From positions 1 through 64,000 of the forward strand of contig JBEAVK010000110.1 of NCBI GenBank assembly GCA_041160955.1: DNA of 64,000 nucleotides. The letters run 5' to 3'. Position 1 is the first letter of the stretch. Each line of letters starts with the position of its first letter. Of the stretch, positions 53,125 through 60,641 are shown piece by piece. The notes beneath the pieces were generated by a model that saw nothing but the letters and a program-made list of their open reading frames with translations, had not been told where the DNA came from and made no database searches. The DNA is from M3007 sp041160955. GTDB taxonomy: Bacteria > Bacteroidota > Bacteroidia > Chitinophagales > Saprospiraceae. Position numbers and translations under genes: made by a program.

Positions 53125-54039
53125 ATGTCAGTAAAGGTCAATGGCTTAGTAAAAATTTATGGTGCGCAACGCGCAGTGGACAACGTCAGCTTTGAAGCGA
53201 AAAAAAGCGAGGTTTTGGGTTTTTTAGGGCCTAATGGCGCTGGAAAAACCACCACCATGAAAATCATCACTGGTTACATTCCGCAATCGGAAGGTAGTGC
53301 AGAAGTATGTGGCTTTGATGTCACGAACAATCCCATGGACGCACGCCGCTGCGTGGGTTACCTCCCCGAGCATAACCCGCTTTACAAAGATATGTATGTG
53401 CGGGAATACCTCGAATTTACCGCCGGATTGCACAAAGTCCCGCAAGCCCGTAAGCAAGTGGATATAATGATCGAACGAACAGGGCTTACCTCGCACCGCC
53501 AAAAACAGATTGGTCAATTGTCTAAAGGCTACCGCCAGCGTGTTGGACTGGCACAAGCTATGTTACATGATCCACAAGTGTTGATTTTGGACGAACCTAC
53601 TTCTGGCCTCGATCCCAACCAAATCATTGAAATACGGCAATTGATTAAGGACTTGGGCAAAGAAAAAACGGTGATACTATCGACGCATATTTTGAGCGAA
53701 GTAGAGGCAGTATGCGACCGTGCTATTATCATTAATAAAGGTGTAATTGTGGCAGATTCGCCTATTTCGGAATTAAAAGACCGTTTTACTGGGCAAACTA
53801 TTATCACCGCTGAGTTCAAAAGCAAAATAGATGCCCGCACACTTCAAGGCATCAAACACGTGCAACAGGTCAAATCGCTGGGTGATAACCGCTGGCAATT
53901 GATGGCGTCTTTGGAGCACGATATACGCGCCGATATTTTCCAATTTGCCGTAGCACAAAACCTAGTGTTACTCGAACTCCACAAAGAAATGCATAGCGTA
54001 GAAGATGTATTCCAACAACTCACCAACCAACCCGCATAA
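53125..54039 (+). CDS. gldA: Gliding-motility-associated ABC transporter ATPase GldA
   Basis: A 304-residue ABC ATPase. Walker A GPNGAGKT is at 35-42, the signature is LSKGYRQRVGLAQAM, Walker B is VLILDEPTSGLDP, and the H-loop is ILSTHILSEVEAVCDR. The C-terminal about 80 residues form the extension seen in GldA-like proteins. GldA with GldF and GldG forms an ABC transporter associated with gliding in Bacteroidota. It is followed after 8 bases by gldF. An ordinary ABC-2 exporter ATPase is the alternative, but the pairing supports GldA. Confidence 0.9.
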   Translation: MSVKVNGLVKIYGAQRAVDNVSFEAKKSEVLGFLGPNGAGKTTTMKIITGYIPQSEGSAEVCGFDVTNNPMDARRCVGYLPEHNPLYKDMYVREYLEFTAGLHKVPQARKQVDIMIERTGLTSHRQKQIGQLSKGYRQRVGLAQAMLHDPQVLILDEPTSGLDPNQIIEIRQLIKDLGKEKTVILSTHILSEVEAVCDRAIIINKGVIVADSPISELKDRFTGQTIITAEFKSKIDARTLQGIKHVQQVKSLGDNRWQLMASLEHDIRADIFQFAVAQNLVLLELHKEMHSVEDVFQQLTNQPA

Positions 54040-54047
54040 AAACAGCC

Positions 54048-54779
54048 ATGTTCTCTATCCTTAAAAAAGAAATTAATACCTTTTTTTCATCCCTGATCGG
54101 GTATGTAGTCATCGGTACCTTTTTAGTGCTGATGGGGCTAGTGATGTTTGTTTTCCCAGATTATTCCGTGCTCGACGGCAATTTTGCGAATTTGGACACC
54201 TTGTTTTCTATGTCTCCTATGATTTTTATGTTCCTCATACCAGCCGTAACGATGCGTACCTTGGCGGAAGAACAACAAACGGGTACAATTGAACTTTTGG
54301 TGACAAGGCCAGTATCCGATTGGCAAATTGTTGCGGCTAAGTTTTTGGCTTGCTTGCTCCTCGTCGTTTTTGCGCTTTTACCCACTTTGACCTATTATAT
54401 TACGGTGTATCAATTGGGTGCTCCGGCGGGCAATTTGGATTCGGGCGGCATCATGGGTTCGTATATTGGTTTGGTATTTTTGGCGGCGGCATTTGTTGCT
54501 ATTGGGGTATTTGCCTCGTCGTTGACCAACAACCAGATTGTGGCTTTTGTATTGGCCACCTTTCTTTGCTTTTTTACTTTTTTAGCCTTTGATTTTCTGA
54601 GTCAGTTACCTGTTTTTTACGGGCGCACCGACGATATAGTGCAATCATTGGGTATTCAGTACCATTATAATTCTATGAGTCGCGGTGTGCTCGATACCCG
54701 CGATATTGTATATTTTATCTCCATCATAACCCTGTTTTTAACCGCTACCACGCTCTCCCTCGGGCGTCGCAAATGGTAG
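54048..54779 (+). CDS. gldF: ABC transporter permease GldF
   Basis: A 243-residue ABC-2-type permease with six hydrophobic segments. The opening FSILKKEINTFFSSLIGYVV is typical of GldF, and MSPMIFMFLIPAVTMRTLAE with QQTGTIELLVTRPVSDWQIV is the conserved ABC-2 core. It forms the membrane part of the GldA transporter. The expected next gene, gldG (about 550 residues), is missing. The next gene encodes an amidohydrolase-like protein 18 bases downstream. Confidence 0.88.
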   Translation: MFSILKKEINTFFSSLIGYVVIGTFLVLMGLVMFVFPDYSVLDGNFANLDTLFSMSPMIFMFLIPAVTMRTLAEEQQTGTIELLVTRPVSDWQIVAAKFLACLLLVVFALLPTLTYYITVYQLGAPAGNLDSGGIMGSYIGLVFLAAAFVAIGVFASSLTNNQIVAFVLATFLCFFTFLAFDFLSQLPVFYGRTDDIVQSLGIQYHYNSMSRGVLDTRDIVYFISIITLFLTATTLSLGRRKW

Positions 54780-54797
54780 GCAACGTATATCATCGCT

Positions 54798-56024
54798 ATG
54801 CGCATAATTTTACTAATTCTCATTACCGCTCAAACCCTATTTGCCCAAAAGAATTACGAATTCAAAAACGGCAATTGGTACAATGGCTCCGATTTTACAC
54901 CAGCTACTTGGTACAGCGTAGGCGGCAAATTGAGCAAAAAAGCACCCTCAAAAATTGATTCGGTGATTGATTTGGGCTACCATTGGGTGATTCCGCCATT
55001 GGGTGATGCATTTTCTTCGTGCCTTACGGAGCATCCTTCGCCGGAAATGAATTTGAAATCCTACTTGAACGAAGGTATTTTTTATGTTCAAACATTGGGC
55101 AATACCAAAGAAGGCCGCCAAAAGGTAGAAGCCAAAAGGCTACTCAATCCAAGCCCCGATATCGCGTATGCCAATGGCGAACTCACTTGTACTTTGGGCG
55201 AACCATTTATGCGTTATGAACCAGCAGCATCGGGGATTGTTAACCTGAATGAAATAAAAAGACGTACTGCCGAAATTGAAAAAATGCGCAAAGGCTTGGG
55301 CGATGGTTATTGGTTGCTCGATAGTAAAGACGCGGTTTCGGCCAATTGGGATAAAATTAAAGCCCAACAACCCGGTGTCATCTGTATTTCATTGCTCGAT
55401 GCCGAAAAATCGGGTGGAAAACCGGGTAAAGGACTCACCGCCGAGGTGGCCAAGGCCGTAGTAAAAAAAGCACACAAGTCCGATTGGAAAGTATTTGCAC
55501 GGGTAGAAAACGCGAGTGATATACGACTTGCCGTTGCATTGGGTGTGGATGGTATAGCGGGTCTTCCCGGTTATAATTGGACTGGAGAAGGCAGTACAAC
55601 AGCCTACGACTTAACTGACGCAGATCTAAAATTATTGGCTAAAAAAGGAACAATTATTATTCCATTATTCTCGAGGGCACAAGGTATGAGCCTTCCTAAG
55701 CCACAGGTATTGACTTACCAAGCCGCACAATTGAATAAACTAATGGCTGCCGGTGTCAAAGTGGCAGTTGGTTCCGATGATATACAACGCACGATCCGAT
55801 CCGAAGTGACTTATTGGTTCAATTTGGGTAATTTGAATACGCCCGCCGCGCTTAAAGCATTATGTGAAACAACACCGCGTGCTATTTTCCCCGAGCGCAA
55901 AATAGGCCGTATTGAAAATGGGTTTGAGGCCAGTTTTTTGGTATTAGAATCCAATCCGTTGGAAAATTTCTTGAAAATGCGCGCCATCCGTTTCAAGGTT
56001 AAAAATGGTGTTTTACTCAAATGA
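54798..56024 (+). CDS. Exported amidohydrolase-like protein lacking the catalytic histidines
   Basis: A 408-residue protein with a signal peptide (MRIILLILITAQTLFAQ). The overall pattern follows amidohydrolases (WVIPPLGDAF, VENASDIRLAVALGVDGIAG, VAVGSDDIQRT, ALCETTPRAIFPERKIG, NGFEASFLVLESNPLENFLK). However, the first-strand HxH is replaced by GDAFSS at 69-74, and the later His positions read Arg (FARVE) and Gly (GLPGY) where relatives have His. Only the last Asp (GSDD, about 325) remains. It is therefore probably a pseudoenzyme or a binding protein. It overlaps the next gene by 4 bases and follows gldF, so it is likely co-transcribed with gldAF. Confidence 0.75.
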   Translation: MRIILLILITAQTLFAQKNYEFKNGNWYNGSDFTPATWYSVGGKLSKKAPSKIDSVIDLGYHWVIPPLGDAFSSCLTEHPSPEMNLKSYLNEGIFYVQTLGNTKEGRQKVEAKRLLNPSPDIAYANGELTCTLGEPFMRYEPAASGIVNLNEIKRRTAEIEKMRKGLGDGYWLLDSKDAVSANWDKIKAQQPGVICISLLDAEKSGGKPGKGLTAEVAKAVVKKAHKSDWKVFARVENASDIRLAVALGVDGIAGLPGYNWTGEGSTTAYDLTDADLKLLAKKGTIIIPLFSRAQGMSLPKPQVLTYQAAQLNKLMAAGVKVAVGSDDIQRTIRSEVTYWFNLGNLNTPAALKALCETTPRAIFPERKIGRIENGFEASFLVLESNPLENFLKMRAIRFKVKNGVLLK

Positions 56025-56605
56025 TTATCGTACAAGATAAATTGGTGAGCGACGATGTGGTGAGCGAACAGTTTGTTTGCAACCTTTCGGCCTGCAAAGG
56101 CGCATGTTGCTGGGAAGGTGATTCGGGTGCGCCCTTGGAAAAGTCTGAATTGGCCGAACTGGATGCTATTTTTGAGCAGGTAATGCCCTATTTATCGCCA
56201 GCAGGTATTGCGGCGATTGAAGCCCAAGGCAAATATATTTGGTACGAAGAAGCGCAAGAATGGGGGACAACCCTAGTGGACAATGGCCCTTGCGCATATA
56301 TGACGCTCGATCCCTTGGGTGTAGCGCAATGCGGTATTGAACGTGCTTGGCGCGATGGTGTAGTGGCTTTTCGGAAACCTATTTCCTGCCAATTGTACCC
56401 GATTCGGGTAGAAAAAAACGAGCAAGTTGGTTTTGAAGCACTCAATTACGACCGATGGGATATTTGCTCGGCGGCTTGCGAAAAGGGTAAAAAAGAGCAG
56501 GTTCCTGTCTATGTTTTTCTAAAAGATGCGATTATTCGCAAATATGGGGTAGATTTTTATGAAGAATTGGATGGTGCTGCGCAGTTTTTGAAGGAGCAGG
56601 GGTAA
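56021..56605 (+). CDS. DUF3109 family cysteine-rich protein
   Basis: A 194-residue protein with a conserved cysteine array: FVCNLSACKGACCWEGDSG at the start, CAYM and QCGI in the middle, then ISCQLYPIRV and WDICSAACEKG. The pattern is that of DUF3109, related to YkgJ-type zinc or iron-sulfur proteins. Its role is not established. The start codon overlaps the stop of the amidohydrolase-like gene (ATGA), so translation is coupled. It closes the plus-strand run that starts at gldA. Confidence 0.88.
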   Translation: MIIVQDKLVSDDVVSEQFVCNLSACKGACCWEGDSGAPLEKSELAELDAIFEQVMPYLSPAGIAAIEAQGKYIWYEEAQEWGTTLVDNGPCAYMTLDPLGVAQCGIERAWRDGVVAFRKPISCQLYPIRVEKNEQVGFEALNYDRWDICSAACEKGKKEQVPVYVFLKDAIIRKYGVDFYEELDGAAQFLKEQG

Positions 56606-56661
56606 CGGGGTAAGAAAAGAGATTTTTAAATTAATGCGAATAATGGGCTCTTGCACGCACT

Positions 56662-56724
56662 TGATTTTCAACATTTAGTCATACGATAACTCCGAGCCAT
56701 CGTATGACTAAATATTGAAAATCA
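56662..56724. repeat. 26-base inverted repeat
   Basis: The arms at 56662-56687 and 56699-56724 differ at one position, which becomes a G-U pair on the minus strand. The loop is 11 bases. No T run follows on the plus strand. It may stabilise or end the upstream operon transcript. Confidence 0.75.
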
Positions 56725-56796
56725 GGCACTTAGGGAATTCAACTCAGTTTCGTCAGCAATTTTCCATGTGACATGCACCCTGTAGTTCAATGGGAG

Positions 56797-56869
56797 AACG
56801 GATGAAACGGATTTTACGGATTAGAGCGGATTGTTTCAAAATAATCCGTTTAAATCCGTTTCATCCGTT
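56797..56869. repeat. Inverted repeat made of CGGATT units
   Basis: AACGGATGAAACGG, continuing to 56823, pairs with the reverse-complementary arm 56842-56869 with one small bulge. Each arm contains repeated CGGAT units. It may be a terminator-like or mobile repeat. Confidence 0.65.
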
Positions 56870-56941
56870 TTGCTATCCTATCTTAGTTTTGATCCACAGG
56901 GGAAATTGCTGAATATTCGTATAATTAATTAACAAACTAAA

Positions 56942-57901
56942 ATGCTAAATTTTATTTACCTAGCAGGAGGCATCGCGTTGATTATTTATGGTGCAAATTG
57001 GCTTGTAGAAGGAGCATCATCCGTTGCTAAAAAATTTGGCATTTCAGATTTAGTGATCGGTTTGACGATCGTTGCTTTTGGCACCTCTGCGCCCGAGTTG
57101 ACGGTCAATATTTTTTCCGCCCTGAAAGGCTCCACGGATATAGCAGTAGGCAATGTATTGGGTAGTAATATTTGCAATATTTTATTGATTTTAGGTATCA
57201 CAACCATTATTAGTCCGATTAAGATAAAAAAGAATACGCAATGGCGTGAAATTCCGTTTGCGCTTTTATCGGCTATCGTTTTGGGTATCGTTGCTAATGA
57301 TATATTGTTGGACAATGCGACAAATGGGAATTTTGTTACCCGAGTTGATGGTTTGATATTGCTCTGTTTTATGGTAATTTTTTTGGTTTATACTTTTGAA
57401 ATTGCGCGATACACGAGTGATAGTGAAACATTAGAAGCAGTAGTACCGCTACCCATTTGGAAATCGGCTGCTTTAATTGTTGCGGGTCTTGCGGGTCTGT
57501 TTTTTGGTGGGCAATACCTCGTAGAAGGCGCTGTAAATATTGCTAAACTGCTTGGAATGACTGAAAAAGTCATCGGTTTGACCATTATTGCGATCGGTAC
57601 GTCACTCCCCGAATTGGCAACATCCATTGTGGCTGCGAGGGCAAAAAAAGCGGATATGGCCATTGGTAATGTGATAGGGTCTAATATTTTTAACACGTTT
57701 TTTATATTGGGTATGACTTCCACGATCAAACCATTACCGATTTCGGCATCATTGAGTACCGATTTAATGGTCAATTTAGGTGTTAGTATTTTACTGTTTA
57801 TCGCAACTTTTGTCTTCTCGCGCAATGTTTTGGGGCGTAGTGAAGGGGTTATTTTTGTTAGTTTGTATGTGGGGTATTTGGCCTATGTTCTTTTTCAATG
57901 A
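56942..57901 (+). CDS. Calcium/sodium antiporter (CaCA family, YrbG-like)
   Basis: A 319-residue membrane protein with ten hydrophobic segments in two inverted halves. Both alpha repeats are visible: VGLTIVAFGTSAPELTVNIF-like near residue 40 (GTSAPEL) and GLTIIAIGTSLPELATSIVA near residue 215, each followed by AVGNVLGSNICN or AIGNVIGSNIFN. These form the ion-binding site for Ca2+ and Na+. It exchanges cations across the inner membrane. It is a single gene, with the rho transcript converging from the other side. Confidence 0.93.
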   Translation: MLNFIYLAGGIALIIYGANWLVEGASSVAKKFGISDLVIGLTIVAFGTSAPELTVNIFSALKGSTDIAVGNVLGSNICNILLILGITTIISPIKIKKNTQWREIPFALLSAIVLGIVANDILLDNATNGNFVTRVDGLILLCFMVIFLVYTFEIARYTSDSETLEAVVPLPIWKSAALIVAGLAGLFFGGQYLVEGAVNIAKLLGMTEKVIGLTIIAIGTSLPELATSIVAARAKKADMAIGNVIGSNIFNTFFILGMTSTIKPLPISASLSTDLMVNLGVSILLFIATFVFSRNVLGRSEGVIFVSLYVGYLAYVLFQ

Positions 57902-57997
57902 TTTTTTAAAAATATCCTTATCTTTGAACTTAGCCCACTCCCATTTCGGCTAAAAATTGCCTATTTTTAGACTTGAAACCGATGGACTAAATTATTA

Positions 57998-58041
57998 CAA
58001 AAAAAATCCCGAATTCCAGCATTTCTGCTAAAATTCGGGAT
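57998..58041 (-). terminator. Intrinsic terminator of rho
   Basis: On the minus strand ATCCCGAATT pairs with AATTCGGGAT (10 pairs, plus inner complementarity GCAGAAATGC) and runs into about eight T. It starts 35 bases after the rho stop. Confidence 0.8.
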
Positions 58042-58076
58042 GATTTACACGATAAATTATATGTAAAAGCAATTTT

Positions 58077-60260
58077 CTACCTATTCATACCTTCCAAAAA
58101 CTCTTCGTTAGAACTAGAATTCATCATGTGCTTACGCATAAACTCCATGGCTTCTTCTGGCTTCATATCGGCCAAATGATTGCGCAGGATAAACATGCGT
58201 TGTAGCGTATCCCGATCTAGTAACAAGTCTTCGCGACGAGTACTTGATTTGGTAAGGTCGATACTTGGGTACATACGTTTGTTGGCCAATTGGCGGTCTA
58301 ATTGTAATTCCATATTACCTGTACCTTTAAATTCCTCAAAGATTACCTGATCCATTTTTGAACCGGTATCTGTTAATGCGGTTGCAATAATTGTCAGAGA
58401 ACCACCATGCTCGATGGCGCGTGCTGCACCAAAGAATTTTTTAGGTTTTTGCAATGCGGTTGCTTCTACACCACCAGATAGCACTTTGCCAGATGCTGGC
58501 GCAACGGTGTTATAAGCACGGGCCAAACGGGTAATAGAGTCCAAAAGGATTACCACATCATGGCCGCATTCGACCATACGTTTTGCTTTTTCCAAAATGA
58601 TATTGGCCAAGCGCACGTGGTTATCAGCGGTTTCGTCAAAAGTAGAAGAAACAACTTCTGCTTTCACGTTGCGTTTCATATCCGTTACCTCTTCGGGACG
58701 TTCATCGATGAGGAGGATAATCACATAACATTCAGGGTGATTTTTGGTAATGGCGTTGGCCAAGTCTTTCAACAAGAAGGTTTTACCTGTTTTAGGTTGC
58801 GCCACGATCAAGCCACGTTGTCCTTTACCGATCGGAGTAAACAATTCCACTAAGCGATTACCAAAATCTCTACCTGTTGTGCTCGTGAGCAAGGTAAATT
58901 TTTTGGTTGGGAACAGCGGTGTTAAGTAATCGAAAGGTACGCGGTCGCGTACATCTTTTGGCTCTAAGCCGTTAATTTTATGTACTTTTAGTAAGGCAAA
59001 ATATTTTTCGCCTTCTTTTGGCGGGCGCATGGAACCAAACACTGTATCGCCTGTGCGCAGACCAAATAATTTGACCTGTGAAGGCGAAACATAAATATCG
59101 TCGGGGCTGGTGAGGTAATTAAAATCGGTGGAGCGCAAGAAGCCATATCCATCCGACATCATTTCTAGCGTACCACCACCATCAATAATTCCATCTAATT
59201 CTACATCGAATTTCTCTTTGATAATTACCGGCATTACTTCTTGAACTTCTACTTGTGGCGCTTGGCCTTCATCGTAGTCGCCGCCCAGTTGCTGAGCAGG
59301 TGCTTGCGGTGGCATATCATAATCCTCCTCTTCCATCATTGGATTAGGCACAAACTCATCGTCATAGCGATCATAACGGTTTGCGTCTTGGTCGTATAAG
59401 TTTTGGTTGCCGCCACGTTGGTCGCGGTAACCGCCTTGTTGCTGATTGGGTTGGCGGAATTGTTGTTGCTGTTGTTGTTGCCGCTGCTGTGGCATTTGTT
59501 GTCCACCTGGTGGGCCTTGTTGCAGGCGGCCGTAGCGGTCGCGATACATACCACCTTGCGGTGGCATTGGAGGTTGTCCTTGCTGTGGTCTATTTTGTTG
59601 TTGCTGAGGCTGGGGTGGTCTGTTTTGCTGCTGCGGGCCCTGTTGTGGTGGTGGTGAGACTTGTTGCAAACGACCATAGCGATCGCGGTAAGTTCCGGGT
59701 TGGAGCGGCGCAGGTGGCGGATAATTCTGCTGCCTCATATTCGGGTTCGGCTGTTGTTGCTGAGGCGGATAAGGGCGCTGCTGTTGAGGTGGAGGGTTTT
59801 GCGGTGGTCTTTGTGGTTGTGGTTGGGGCGGAATGGGTAGCGGAGCATTCCGCGTCATTTGCTTTGGTCCGGCCACGGGTTTTAGAACACGAGGCTCTGG
59901 CTGTGGTGGTAGCTGTGGCTGTTGTGTTGGTGACTGTTGTTGGGGCGGTGGAGGTGGTAGCGGAGCAGATGTGTTTTGAGCAGATTCGTCTTTAGTCTTT
60001 CGACCTTTTTTAGCGTCATTCTGTTCAGCCTCTCTTTCTGCTGCGGGCTTACGCACCACAATTTTACGGCCTGGAGCTGGTTCGTCAACTTCTGGAACGA
60101 ATTCTCCGCCTTGTCCTTTTGCGGCCAAGGCTTGTTCATCAAGGATCTTATAGACCAGATCCTGCTTGGTCAGGCGATTAGCGCCTTTGATTCCGAGTTT
60201 GGTGGCAACATCGCGCAACTCGGTAACCAACTTCTCATTCAACTGCAAAATGTCGTACAT
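58077..60260 (-). CDS. rho: Transcription termination factor Rho with long disordered Gln/Pro-rich insert
   Basis: A 727-residue hexameric RNA helicase that ends untranslated transcripts. The start is at MYDILQLNEKLVTELRDVAT, the normal Rho_N beginning; the longer frame upstream adds 37 non-conserved residues. Rho_N is at 1-47. Residues about 50-345 form a low-complexity region of Gln, Pro and Arg, with the motif YRDRYGRLQQ at 191-200 and 239-248 and a partial copy at 278-283. The cold-shock RNA-binding domain begins near 350 (DGYGFLRS), followed by the ATPase with AQPKTGKT, LLIDERPEEVTDMKR and DSITRLARAYN. Bacteroidota Rho proteins are known to carry such inserts, which can drive phase separation. 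A leader of about 300 bases precedes the gene. Confidence 0.96.
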   Translation of the reverse strand: MYDILQLNEKLVTELRDVATKLGIKGANRLTKQDLVYKILDEQALAAKGQGGEFVPEVDEPAPGRKIVVRKPAAEREAEQNDAKKGRKTKDESAQNTSAPLPPPPPQQQSPTQQPQLPPQPEPRVLKPVAGPKQMTRNAPLPIPPQPQPQRPPQNPPPQQQRPYPPQQQQPNPNMRQQNYPPPAPLQPGTYRDRYGRLQQVSPPPQQGPQQQNRPPQPQQQQNRPQQGQPPMPPQGGMYRDRYGRLQQGPPGGQQMPQQRQQQQQQQFRQPNQQQGGYRDQRGGNQNLYDQDANRYDRYDDEFVPNPMMEEEDYDMPPQAPAQQLGGDYDEGQAPQVEVQEVMPVIIKEKFDVELDGIIDGGGTLEMMSDGYGFLRSTDFNYLTSPDDIYVSPSQVKLFGLRTGDTVFGSMRPPKEGEKYFALLKVHKINGLEPKDVRDRVPFDYLTPLFPTKKFTLLTSTTGRDFGNRLVELFTPIGKGQRGLIVAQPKTGKTFLLKDLANAITKNHPECYVIILLIDERPEEVTDMKRNVKAEVVSSTFDETADNHVRLANIILEKAKRMVECGHDVVILLDSITRLARAYNTVAPASGKVLSGGVEATALQKPKKFFGAARAIEHGGSLTIIATALTDTGSKMDQVIFEEFKGTGNMELQLDRQLANKRMYPSIDLTKSSTRREDLLLDRDTLQRMFILRNHLADMKPEEAMEFMRKHMMNSSSNEEFLEGMNR

Positions 60261-60573
60261 CGACTTTCTAACGATTAAGGTGGGTGTGTAATTTCGGAAA
60301 TGTAGAGGCACAAACGGTATAATTCCGATTGAACCATTGTGTATGGGCGAAGCAGGTTTAAAACCCTGCAAAGCTTACTTCAGCATGGCTTGCGAGCATA
60401 ATGCTTTGTCACATTTCCGGGTGAGAAATAATACAATTTTCGGACTTAACCAACGCGCAGGATAGGGCAATAAAATATCGGGAGTGTGGTAAATCCGGTA
60501 GATATCGTGGATTTTTTTTCTAAAACGTGAATTTTTTTCTAAAATAAGACGTTTAGAAATATTTGTAACGCTG
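60261..60573 (-). other. Long 5' leader of rho
   Basis: The only TAnnTTTG match for rho lies at 60574-60581, about 310 bases before the start codon. The intervening sequence has no other recognisable gene. Rho autoregulates in other bacteria, so a regulatory leader is plausible, but no specific structure was identified. Confidence 0.4.
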
Positions 60574-60581
60574 CAAAGGTA
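60574..60581 (-). promoter_or_regulatory. Bacteroidota -7 element for rho
   Basis: TACCTTTG on the minus strand. It is divergent from serS, whose start is about 60 bases away on the other strand. A weak TACCTTGT at 60603-60610 may serve serS. Confidence 0.5.
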
Positions 60582-60641
60582 AACCTTATTTTATATTTAG
60601 CCTACCTTGTGGCGTTTTTTGAAAATATTTTTTTATTTTAT

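Larger units (their letters stand above)
56606..56941. other. Gene-free region rich in inverted repeats
   Basis: This 336-base gap holds a 26-base inverted repeat, a second one built of CGGATT-type units, a 19-base tRNA-like fragment at 56781-56799, and a copy of the CCCATTATTCGCAT motif (minus, 56631-56647). No open frame of note and no TAnnTTTG element for the antiporter gene was found. Confidence 0.6.

Noticed and set aside
59381..59995. Plus-strand 204-residue Val/Ala/Gly-rich frame opposite rho
   Set aside because: It is the complement of the Gln/Pro-rich low-complexity insert of Rho; the composition is an artefact of that repeat.
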